Shown: positions 1 through 6,121, numbered from the stretch's first letter. The stretch: 6,131 bases of DNA from Clostridia bacterium (GCA_017507595.1 JAFWAM010000040.1:1-6131); one strand, 5' to 3'. Notes: generated from the sequence alone by a model not told the origin. A program made the numbers and translations.

Positions 1-253
1 CTGCGCTTACGGTTACCTTACCGTTTGCAGAATAAATACCTGTCTGGTTAGTACCGCCGTGCATACTGATTGGCAAATCGGTTACGGTGAAGTTAGTTGT
101 ACCCGTGATAGAAGATTTAATACCGTAGGTTAACGAGCCGCCGACCGACATTGCACCGTTCACAACGTTAATGCCCGTTGCGCCGCTGTCGGCTAAAATA
201 CCGATTGAACCGTCACCCGATAAGGTGTATGAATAGTTGGTTGAATCAACCGA
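1..253 (-). repeat. 318-bp tandem repeat, unit A (cut by the window edge)
   Basis: This is the last visible unit of the in-frame array, residues 673-756. It lies exactly 318 bases from unit B: the stretch atgcccgttg recurs at 171 and 489, and accttaccgtttgc at 14 and 332. By hand alignment of 83 residues against unit B, about three quarters are identical, including long identical blocks around GILADSGATGIN, YGIKSSITGT and TGIYSANGKVTVS. The array probably continues beyond position 1. Confidence 0.9.
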
Positions 254-2269
254 GCCGCCTGCAGTAACGTAAATACCCTTGCCGTTGGCGCCTGAGGTTG
301 AAATAGTTCTGCTTGAGCTTGTGCTGACCGTAACCTTACCGTTTGCGGAGTAAATACCCGTCTGGGCGGTACCGCCGGTCATGGTGATTGGCAGGTCCGT
401 GACGATAAATTTATCCGTACCGGTGATAGAGGATTTTATGCCGTAAGTGTTGGTGCCGTCAATGGACATTTCACCGTTTGTTACGTTAATGCCCGTTGCG
501 CCGCTGTCGGCCAAAATACCGATGGCCTTTTCACCGGTTAAGTAATAAGAATAGCTTTCAGAGTGAACCGAGCCGCCTGCCTCAACGTATATCCCGCAGG
601 AGCTATCGCCCTCAATGGTGATAGAGGAGGCGTTATCCGTCGTTACGTTAACGCGGCCGTTTTTGGCGTAAATGCCGTACTGTCTGTCGCCGCCCGTCAG
701 GACGAACGACGTGTTTTTAACGTTAAACTTATCCGTGCCCGCAACAAGAGAGTGTATTGCGTAGGTGTTGGTGGTCAGCGACGGGCTGCCGCCAAGAACG
801 GTACAGTTGGCGCTTGAAATGTCAAGGGAGCCTTCTTTCATGTAAATGGCGGACATTTCCTGCGCGTCAGTGGTTTGGATGCCGCCCGTGATACGCTTGA
901 CAAAGTTCCCGCCCGAGATGGAAAGATTACCGCCGTTCATGCTGATAATGCTGTTGTTGGAGGAATAAAGCTCACCCGTGCCGATGGAAACTGTTGCGCT
1001 TCCGCCGTTTAAGATGCAAACGCTTTCCCCAAGTCTTGCAAGGTTGCCCTGATAGGGATCGGTTGGCAACTGGTCGGACCAGTTGTAATTATCAAAGTAG
1101 GATTCGTCAAAGGCAAGGCCGTCAACCTCCTTTACGGCAACGCCGTCGGGGACGTATTCGGTTGCGTTGGGCACGCGGGAGGAGAATTTACCTTTTTTAA
1201 CGGTAATCTGCCCGCCTTGGGCGTTTACGCAAGCCGTTCTGTCAACCCCGAAGTAGGAGAAGAAGGCGCCGTTTTGCACGTCCAGGGTGCCGCTTGTCAT
1301 CTGGATCGCCGCATAATAGTCAATTGGGTTATCCTTTGTCGAAGCTTGTTTTATGGTGTTTTCATAACCGAAAATGGTTATCTTTACGTCGTTTGTGCTA
1401 TTTGGGGTGGTGCCAACGTAGTTGAAGCCGTCCTGCGTTACGTAATAGGTATAGAACCAATCCGCCATTGAGTCTGCGCTGGTGTCAACGCCGACGTCCT
1501 CGCTGGTGCGGTAGTAGCAGTACGTGTCGGGTTTTATGGTAAAGGCACCCCTGGTCACTTGAGTATCAAAATAAAGGTTGCCGTGATTGTATTCAACGTT
1601 ACCCGTTTTTTCGGGATAGGATTTGATGATGGGGGCGGTGGTTACGACCTCGGTTTGGAAAACCCCGTCTTTTTTGACGGTAAGGTTTACCTGCTTTGGA
1701 TCGATTTCAACCAGAGTCCTTAAGGTGGTGGAGCCGACCGTGTCGTCTAAAATTTCCGAGTTGTAGGAACTATATTCCGAATACCTGGGTCCGCTTTCAA
1801 AGGTGCCGGTTACGACGGTTAAAGTTCCGCCCGCAACGTTGAAAACCGAGCCAACGGGGTTATAAAGGCCGCCTGTCTGCTCTGCAGAGGTATCAACGAT
1901 GGTAAGACGAACGCCCGGCTTTATGTGAAGGATGGGCTCGTAGCCGTTACGCTGTATTTCGATGCCGTTAAGGTCCAAAATAAGGTCGGAGTTCAACGTT
2001 TCGGCCTTTTGGGTAACGATAAGGGGATTTTCGATTTCCTGGTCAAGTTGTACGTAGGTGTAGCCTTGGTTGATGGCGGCGAAAAGCTCCTCCTGGTTTT
2101 TTACGACGAAAACTGAGTTTACCGTGTAGTCAAGGTGGGTATCGTCACCAAAGGGTGCGTTTTGCTCCGCCACGTAGCGGGAAACGGTTATTGAAACGAA
2201 AAAGGAGCTGATAAATACAAGCAGTAAAATAAGCACAAGGGCTTTTTGGACCTTGCTTTCTTTTTGCAT
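1..2269 (-). CDS. Large secreted beta-solenoid-like repeat protein (adhesin/scaffold type), partial at its C-terminus
   Basis: An uninterrupted frame of 756 codons runs from an ATG at 2269 to the left edge, where the gene is cut; no stop is seen. The start follows a perfect AAAAGGAGG site with 7 bases of spacing. Residues 1-9 are polar and basic, 10-29 form one hydrophobic segment, and SRYVAE follows, resembling the leaders of the two other secreted proteins here. Residues about 60-160 have the LxLNGxxI and GGTLTVxxGTF pattern typical of right-handed parallel beta-helix (pectin-lyase-like) surface proteins. The pattern returns at about 320-365 (GTLDVQNGAF, GGQITVKKGKF) and 418-455 (GGNLSISGGNF). 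From about residue 480 it becomes a tandem array whose full units are 106 residues with recurring GI[Y/L/K] steps. No catalytic motif is visible. Only 77 bases separate it from the upstream gene, so co-transcription is likely. An adhesin or matrix-scaffold role is inferred; the wall anchor, if any, lies outside the window. Confidence 0.85.
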   Translation of the reverse strand, partial: MQKESKVQKALVLILLLVFISSFFVSITVSRYVAEQNAPFGDDTHLDYTVNSVFVVKNQEELFAAINQGYTYVQLDQEIENPLIVTQKAETLNSDLILDLNGIEIQRNGYEPILHIKPGVRLTIVDTSAEQTGGLYNPVGSVFNVAGGTLTVVTGTFESGPRYSEYSSYNSEILDDTVGSTTLRTLVEIDPKQVNLTVKKDGVFQTEVVTTAPIIKSYPEKTGNVEYNHGNLYFDTQVTRGAFTIKPDTYCYYRTSEDVGVDTSADSMADWFYTYYVTQDGFNYVGTTPNSTNDVKITIFGYENTIKQASTKDNPIDYYAAIQMTSGTLDVQNGAFFSYFGVDRTACVNAQGGQITVKKGKFSSRVPNATEYVPDGVAVKEVDGLAFDESYFDNYNWSDQLPTDPYQGNLARLGESVCILNGGSATVSIGTGELYSSNNSIISMNGGNLSISGGNFVKRITGGIQTTDAQEMSAIYMKEGSLDISSANCTVLGGSPSLTTNTYAIHSLVAGTDKFNVKNTSFVLTGGDRQYGIYAKNGRVNVTTDNASSITIEGDSSCGIYVEAGGSVHSESYSYYLTGEKAIGILADSGATGINVTNGEMSIDGTNTYGIKSSITGTDKFIVTDLPITMTGGTAQTGIYSANGKVTVSTSSSRTISTSGANGKGIYVTAGGSVDSTNYSYTLSGDGSIGILADSGATGINVVNGAMSVGGSLTYGIKSSITGTTNFTVTDLPISMHGGTNQTGIYSANGKVTVSA
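254..571 (-). repeat. 318-bp tandem repeat, unit B (complete)
   Basis: This complete unit encodes 106 residues (567-672), starting at SVHSES and ending at YVTAGG. Inside it a shorter step recurs: the Gly of GI[L/K/Y] falls at unit positions 18, 44, 72 and 99, so the unit is four rungs of 25-28 residues. That spacing is consistent with coils of a parallel beta-solenoid. Confidence 0.9.
572..826 (-). repeat. Diverged, shorter tandem unit C (three rungs instead of four)
   Basis: Residues 482-566 are a diverged copy. Its second half aligns without gaps to unit B over 47 residues (LTGGxxQxGIYxxNG through GIYVxAGG), and taaat at 669 is again 318 bases from 351. The distance from its preceding IYM step (847) to the IYV step (592) is only 255 bases, or 85 residues. 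The rung equivalent to GILADSG is missing, so a whole rung was lost here or gained in units A and B. Confidence 0.7.
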
Positions 2270-2276
2270 AATAAAA

Positions 2277-2285
2277 CCTCCTTTT
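2277..2285 (-). promoter_or_regulatory. Strong Shine-Dalgarno site of the repeat protein gene
   Basis: The minus strand reads AAAAGGAGG, a full anti-16S match, ending 7 bases before the ATG at 2269. It fixes the start of a gene that is open at the window edge, and it indicates independent, efficient translation initiation in the 77-base gap after the preceding stop. Confidence 0.85.
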
Positions 2286-2346
2286 GTTTATTTTTGTGCC
2301 GCATGGGCAACTTTTGCGCCGTGTTTTGCGGGCGGCGGAATTTAAT

Positions 2347-4311
2347 TTACAGTACCTGCTCGAAAATTACGTTTACGTAGAAGGGATAGTTTTTAGAATA
2401 GCATTGGGATATGAACATTTGCTGAATGTTGCTCCCATTAAAAAGGTTAAGGGGACTATCCTTTGTATAAAACGTGTCCTTGGGATTTCCTTCGCCGTCA
2501 ATTGAGGTGGTTTTTACCTGTTCAACGTCAACGGTGACCCTTTCCACGTCGCGGATAAGGGTTTTGACGATATAGTCGGTGACTTCCTTTTCGTAAGCGA
2601 CGACCCCGTCTGCCCCGTCGTAGGTTAAGCTTTCAGCCACCAAGGGCTTGACGTTTAAGTTGGGCTCGTAAATGGTCTGGCTTGTGGGTGACCAGGACCA
2701 CCCTAACCCGTTGCTGGTACCGACGCTTAAGGTAAGACCTTCTTCCTCGATATCGATGCTCTTGGTGACGGTGCGGGTGCCGACGGCGTTGTCAAGGACG
2801 GTATATCTTAAAATATCCCTACTTATAACGTCAAAAACAACGTTGTCGTGGCTGTGGTCGCCATTTGTTGTAACGGACCTTACTGTGTATTTCTCGGTGG
2901 AGATGGATTCTGACTTTAAAATGCCCTCCGTCAGCTTGACCTCGGTTTTGGTGACGATCTCGCCGTACGTTACGTGGAGCTTATAATAGGTGTTTGTTTC
3001 GTTGCTAACGGCCGGGGGGGCGTTTACGCCCACAAGCTGCCATTGATAGTTGCCTGCGGTGCCCGTGCGCTTTAAATAAATATCTTGGCCGTCGATATAC
3101 TCTCTCTCCTCGTGGCTGAAGCTGCCCGCCTTAATAGAGGTGGATGATTCAGTATTGTCAAAAAAGCCTGTTTCGCCCTCTTCGTAATAGTGGACGCTGC
3201 CCATAAGGTTTGTGTCGTGATTGACCACAACCTGCTCGTTAAAGTGGTTACGCTTGTAATAGCTTTCGTTGTTTGGATTGGTAAAGCCCAGCGGGTCGAT
3301 GTAATATCTGTCCGTGGCCTGCTGGCGCACGGTCTGCATGGTGTATTGGACGGATTCGCCTTGGGTGGACGCGCCGTAAATTGTCTTTACTGGGTGCCAC
3401 TCGCCGTTGGGGTATTCTTCAACGAGGTAGCCCGCCAGATGGTCGTCATCAAGGGCGTCGGTGGGGGCAAGGCGAATGCTGTGCTTTTTGGTGGTCTTTT
3501 CACCGGCAGGCATAACCATATTGCTCATGGCGATGGTTATTCTGTAAAAGGGTATATCCCTTGTGAATTTGATCTGCAGGGGAGGAAGAAGCTTGCCGCC
3601 TTCCTCGGTGACGGTTGGGTTAAGTGCGTCGGTTATGCCTGACGTATCCCAGGCCCTGAACTGTAAAAGCTGGTGGGTGGACTGGTTGTATCTTTCAAGC
3701 TTGATGGTGACCTTTACAGGCTCCTCGTGAATGGTGCCGTCAAAGACCCCTGTATAAGTCGTGTCGGTTTTTGTCGTTATAAAAGTAAGGTCGTGGTGAT
3801 AGACGGAGTTAAAATCCTCGCTTATGGCCGTCTGGAAGGGATGATTGTGTTCCGAGGCGTTAATAAAGTCGTTTAAAACGATCTGTGGCAGCATTGGCTT
3901 GTCACTTTCGTTAAAGGGCTGTATCGCAAGCCTTTTTACAAAGTTGACCGGGGCGGAAAAAGTAAGGCTGTAGCGCATTTTTACCTCGGCAACCTTTTCA
4001 ACACCGTCAATAACCTCAAAATTGTTGACCGAAAAGTTAATGGAGCGGAGTGCGTTCATTGCGATCTTGTCGTCCTCTACCGTGCCGCCCCAAAAGGCTG
4101 TGTTGGTAAAGGACAGGGCGCTTACGTCGTCAATGGTTGCCGTTGCCGAAAAGCTGCCCGTTCCAGAGCCGCCCCCGGCGGGTGAGGAGGATACGTATTT
4201 TGAAAAAGCCGCCGTGCCGCTTAAAAGCGTAATGATCGCAAGCATAATGCAGGTACACGACAAAAGGTGACTTTTAATAAAGCCGCCAATGGTTTTGTTG
4301 GTCTTTTTCAC
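2347..4311 (-). CDS. Secreted protein with SipW-type leader, function unknown (654 residues)
   Basis: The frame starts at a GTG at 4311, chosen because AAAGGAGG lies 6 bases upstream; it ends with TAA. The N-terminus has basic residues 2-13 and a hydrophobic segment at about 15-31, then SGTAAFSKYV. This closely resembles the processing region of TasA-family proteins (Gly-Thr, small residues, then an aromatic), so cleavage before F36 or nearby is expected. A Gly/Ser linker (44-53) and a GSFSATATIDD segment follow, as in other SipW-dependent proteins. Residues about 90-120 (SINFSVNNF, then VAEVKMRYSLTF) match the beta-strand pattern of TasA/camelysin-like domains. The rest is Thr/Tyr/Val-rich, probably beta-structured, and was not recognised. 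Only one Cys (637) lies outside the leader; there is no LPXTG motif or C-terminal membrane segment, so the product is probably released or held non-covalently. A minor fibre component, cap or adhesin is a guess from context. Confidence 0.85.
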   Translation of the reverse strand: MKKTNKTIGGFIKSHLLSCTCIMLAIITLLSGTAAFSKYVSSSPAGGGSGTGSFSATATIDDVSALSFTNTAFWGGTVEDDKIAMNALRSINFSVNNFEVIDGVEKVAEVKMRYSLTFSAPVNFVKRLAIQPFNESDKPMLPQIVLNDFINASEHNHPFQTAISEDFNSVYHHDLTFITTKTDTTYTGVFDGTIHEEPVKVTIKLERYNQSTHQLLQFRAWDTSGITDALNPTVTEEGGKLLPPLQIKFTRDIPFYRITIAMSNMVMPAGEKTTKKHSIRLAPTDALDDDHLAGYLVEEYPNGEWHPVKTIYGASTQGESVQYTMQTVRQQATDRYYIDPLGFTNPNNESYYKRNHFNEQVVVNHDTNLMGSVHYYEEGETGFFDNTESSTSIKAGSFSHEEREYIDGQDIYLKRTGTAGNYQWQLVGVNAPPAVSNETNTYYKLHVTYGEIVTKTEVKLTEGILKSESISTEKYTVRSVTTNGDHSHDNVVFDVISRDILRYTVLDNAVGTRTVTKSIDIEEEGLTLSVGTSNGLGWSWSPTSQTIYEPNLNVKPLVAESLTYDGADGVVAYEKEVTDYIVKTLIRDVERVTVDVEQVKTTSIDGEGNPKDTFYTKDSPLNLFNGSNIQQMFISQCYSKNYPFYVNVIFEQVL

Positions 4312-4317
4312 GATACA

Positions 4318-4325
4318 CCTCCTTT
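4318..4325 (-). promoter_or_regulatory. Shine-Dalgarno site that decides the GTG start of the 654-residue protein
   Basis: The minus strand reads AAAGGAGG, with 6 bases between it and the GTG at 4311. No ATG occurs at a suitable distance, so the near-perfect site supports initiation at GTG. Confidence 0.85.
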
Positions 4326-4341
4326 AAATTTTTTGACTTAT

Positions 4342-4347
4342 ATTATA
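4342..4347 (-). promoter_or_regulatory. Candidate -10 box upstream of the 654-residue protein gene
   Basis: The minus strand has a consensus TATAAT here, 30 bases upstream of the GTG. That would give a leader of about 25 bases containing the ribosome binding site. The expected -35 position (about 4365-4370, GCAGTT) is poor and lies inside an imperfect dyad. It may be an activator-dependent internal promoter, or a chance AT-rich match. Confidence 0.35.
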
Positions 4348-4352
4348 GGTTA

Positions 4353-4376
4353 AGCCGCGCGGTAAACTGCGTGGCT
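4353..4376. repeat. Imperfect inverted repeat overlapping the expected -35 region
   Basis: On the plus strand the arms are agccgcgc (4353-4360) and gcgtggct (4369-4376) around an 8-base centre; seven of eight positions pair, with one G-T. No T-run follows on either strand, so it is not a typical terminator. Its place just upstream of the candidate -10 box would suit an operator. It is GC-rich within an AT-rich gap. Function is not established. Confidence 0.4.
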
Positions 4377-4507
4377 CAAAATATTTTGTGCATTTATGCG
4401 TTTTTTTGTAAACAAACAGAGTGTTTTCAGATATATGTGGCCGTATAAGCCGATTATCAGCCAAATTCAGGCTGTTTTAGACAAATTTAACGTGTGGTAT
4501 AAAAAGA

Positions 4508-5158
4508 TCAGTTTTCTTCTTTTTCGGGGGCGGTGGAGTCTTCATTTTCAGAAGGTTCTTCCTTTTTATCACTGTCGGTGGAGGAATCGTTTTCTTCCTC
4601 CTCGTCGCCGTGAGAGGATTTAAGCAAAAATCCGCCGATTGCAATTATTGCCAGCATACTAACGACGTAAAGCCAGCCTTCCTTTTTTACCCATTCGGCA
4701 AAAACGCCAACCCTTTGTAAGTGAACGACAACCTCGCCAAGGACGTATTTTGCTTCAATGGGGGTGGTGTCGTGGGTGTTGTTGGCGTCACCTTTGGTGA
4801 TAAAGCCGTTTTCAGTTAATCCGATAATGCGGTGGGTGGTGGGTATTTTGTCGCCTTCGGGTAAAAATGCGATTACGTCACCGATTTTATAGTCGCCCGT
4901 GTCTTTTATGATAACCATATCGCCGATATCAACGCGTTTCGGCTTGCCGCCCTCAACAAGGGCGCTTGTTCCGTTCATACTGCCCGTTTCAATGATCAAT
5001 GCAGAGTACCCAAATACCGACGGAACGGGGGATTTTACTATAAACTTATCTACAGAAAGCCACACAAGGACAAAGGCGGTAAGGCCAAAAATGGCACAAA
5101 GCACGCCCCAAAGTACTTTTTTTATTACGTTTAGCACTTTTTTTGCTTGTGGCTTCAT
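4508..5158 (-). CDS. sipW: Signal peptidase I, SipW/ER-type (S26B)
   Basis: This is a membrane serine endopeptidase that removes leaders from exported proteins at the outer face of the membrane. The ATG at 5158 (216 residues) is preferred over an in-frame TTG at 5170, because the GGAGA ribosome binding site lies between them at 5 bases from the ATG. A membrane segment lies at about residues 15-37. The nucleophile is Ser60 in ETGSMNG. His109 in TTHRIIG replaces the Lys of ordinary bacterial signal peptidases, which marks the SipW/ER type. Asp124 and Asp130 lie in KGDANNTHD. A second membrane segment lies at about 162-180, followed by a tail (184-216) with 16 acidic residues, predicted to be cytoplasmic. 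The Ser box starts with Thr rather than the usual Ser, and about ten extra residues separate it from the following IGDMVIIK strand. Neighbouring genes encode its probable substrates, as in Bacillus sipW-tasA loci. The family assignment is firm. Confidence 0.95.
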   Translation of the reverse strand: MKPQAKKVLNVIKKVLWGVLCAIFGLTAFVLVWLSVDKFIVKSPVPSVFGYSALIIETGSMNGTSALVEGGKPKRVDIGDMVIIKDTGDYKIGDVIAFLPEGDKIPTTHRIIGLTENGFITKGDANNTHDTTPIEAKYVLGEVVVHLQRVGVFAEWVKKEGWLYVVSMLAIIAIGGFLLKSSHGDEEEENDSSTDSDKKEEPSENEDSTAPEKEEN

Positions 5159-5163
5159 AAAAA

Positions 5164-5168
5164 TCTCC
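5164..5168 (-). promoter_or_regulatory. Ribosome binding site deciding the peptidase start
   Basis: The minus strand reads GGAGA, 5 bases before the ATG at 5158. Starting at the upstream TTG (5170) would put this site inside the coding sequence and leave no ribosome binding site at a suitable distance, so the shorter protein is favoured. Confidence 0.75.
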
Positions 5169-5176
5169 AAAAAAGT

Positions 5177-5209
5177 GGATAAAAGCTTTTGTTATCCATA
5201 GAGGGATAA
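5177..5209 (-). promoter_or_regulatory. Two mutually exclusive small hairpins in the leader of the peptidase gene
   Basis: On the minus strand TTATCC (5209-5204), GGATAA (5197-5192) and TTATCC (5182-5177) occur in a row. The middle element can pair with either neighbour in a 6-bp stem, with loops of 6 and 9 bases. The second option is followed after two bases by six Ts (5174-5169), directly before the ribosome binding site. This is the shape of a weak attenuator, but the stems are short and AT-rich. Confidence 0.3.
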
Positions 5210-5213
5210 AGGT

Positions 5214-5252
5214 GTCTTCTCTCCCGGTTTGTGGGGAGAGAAGACTTTTTTT
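5214..5252 (+). terminator. Perfect 12-bp hairpin with a T-run on the plus strand, between the fibre gene and the peptidase gene
   Basis: The arms gtcttctctccc (5214-5225) and gggagagaagac (5234-5245) pair perfectly around an 8-base loop, and seven Ts follow (5246-5252). This is an intrinsic-terminator shape for plus-strand transcription, yet all genes here lie on the minus strand. In the sense RNA the hairpin is preceded by As and followed by ACCTTTAT, a poor U-tract. It could therefore act there as a leaky terminator or as a 3'-end stabiliser for the fibre-subunit message. Confidence 0.5.
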
Positions 5253-5299
5253 GATTACCTTATTCTCTTTTTAGTCCTGATTTACATCAAGGGGCTTGC

Positions 5300-6121
5300 T
5301 TATTCCTGAATCTGTTCGATATTGATGCTTAAAGTGAACTCAAAAGAGGTGTAAGTAGCTTCCCATTGTTCTTCAGATATTTTTGATTTTATCTGTAAAG
5401 CATCAACAAAAAGATCGCCAACACCAATAGTTGTACCTACAGTATTATAGGCTTTGGTTGGGGTTACTGCTTTAATGCCGATTACGGTATCATAAATGTT
5501 GTTGGTGGCAAGGCCGGCACCATTACTGTTTTCTAATGGCCATGCCCATGAGAGGGTGTAAGTACCAACTGCCGTTGATGCATCTGTGCCAGGATTGATT
5601 GTTGTTGTTGTAATGCCGGCTAAAAGTGTAGCGAGGTCTTTGTTTGTAGTAGTAGCGCCGCCTTGCTTTTGTAAAGTCCAGACAATGGGGAAGTAGTCGT
5701 TTTCATAGTCCTTTATGCCATTATGGTCAAGGTCAATCCAAATTTCGTCTGAAACATTTACAGTAAATGTAAGCTTTGCTAAAACTTCAGCAACGCCTAC
5801 AGCAGAGAAGGTCATACTGCCTGTTGTGCCGGGGGCGACAATGTCGCCAGTGCCTGACGCGTTTACTGCAACGCCAGCATCAGAAGCAACAACTGTTGCG
5901 ACTCCCTTTACATCGTCATATTTGTAGTCGGTGCCAAGTAAATCGTCTGCAGAAACGTTTACAACAAAGCCCCACTTTGCGGCGGTTGCCGTTTGCTCGG
6001 TCTTACCGGACGTGATATACTTTGAATAGGTCATTGTGCCCATTGCGGCGACGAGGGCCACCATAAGGGCGATTGCAGCGACCATAAGGATTTTTTTGCT
6101 TTTACGCGTTTTATTTTTCAT
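5300..6121 (-). CDS. TasA/camelysin-like secreted fibre protein with SipW-type leader (273 residues)
   Basis: The ATG at 6121 begins a protein with a strongly basic start (residues 2-10), a hydrophobic segment at about 11-30 and then GTMTYSKYITSG, a SipW-type processing region. Cleavage near T31/Y32 is expected. The mature part follows a pattern recalled from clostridial SipW-dependent proteins: an AKWGFVVNV strand, VAPGTTGSMTFSAVG at 95-109, AKLTFTVNVS at 115-124, YFPIVWTL at 143-150, DLATLLAGI at 162-170, and YTLSWAWPLEN at 188-198. A further beta-strand-rich end finishes with FEFTLSINIEQ. There is no Cys, LPXTG or second membrane segment. TasA and camelysin are extracellular fibre-forming or surface proteins, so this is probably the polymerising subunit. 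It is the first visible gene, 141 bases ahead of the peptidase; only 10 upstream bases are in the window, so its promoter and ribosome binding site are not seen. Codon choice from about residue 75 leans more to GTT, GCA, GCT and ACA than in its neighbours. Confidence 0.85.
   Translation of the reverse strand: MKNKTRKSKKILMVAAIALMVALVAAMGTMTYSKYITSGKTEQTATAAKWGFVVNVSADDLLGTDYKYDDVKGVATVVASDAGVAVNASGTGDIVAPGTTGSMTFSAVGVAEVLAKLTFTVNVSDEIWIDLDHNGIKDYENDYFPIVWTLQKQGGATTTNKDLATLLAGITTTTINPGTDASTAVGTYTLSWAWPLENSNGAGLATNNIYDTVIGIKAVTPTKAYNTVGTTIGVGDLFVDALQIKSKISEEQWEATYTSFEFTLSINIEQIQE

Noticed and set aside
1..829. Repeats as a CRISPR array or insertion-sequence ends
   Set aside because: The period is 318 bases, in frame, without spacers or terminal inverted repeats, and it encodes a protein repeat.
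563..2116. Several plus-strand open frames of 60-85 codons opposite the repeat protein
   Set aside because: They are antisense to a continuous 756-codon minus-strand frame with an ideal ribosome binding site. Their products are Arg- or Val-rich shadows without family features.
2270..2346. Terminator or promoter in the gap between the 654-residue gene and the repeat gene
   Set aside because: No stable hairpin with a T-run and no convincing -35/-10 pair was found in 77 bases; only the ribosome binding site is clear.
2672..3642. Plus-strand frames of 104 and 150 codons opposite the 654-residue protein
   Set aside because: They lack convincing ribosome binding sites and domain features, and lie opposite a well supported secreted protein; base bias in that gene keeps these frames open.
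4458..4474. Small hairpin CAGCC/GGCTG after the peptidase stop as an operon terminator
   Set aside because: The stem is only 5 bp and no T-run follows on the minus strand, so it is weak evidence for termination.
5159..5170. Upstream TTG start for the peptidase adding MEIF
   Set aside because: The GGAG at 5165-5168 would then be coding and no ribosome binding site precedes the TTG; the ATG at 5158 has that site at good spacing.
5253..5299. A promoter for the peptidase just after the fibre-gene stop (TTGATG on the minus strand)
   Set aside because: No acceptable -10 hexamer lies at 16-18 bases spacing, so read-through from the upstream gene is the simpler view.
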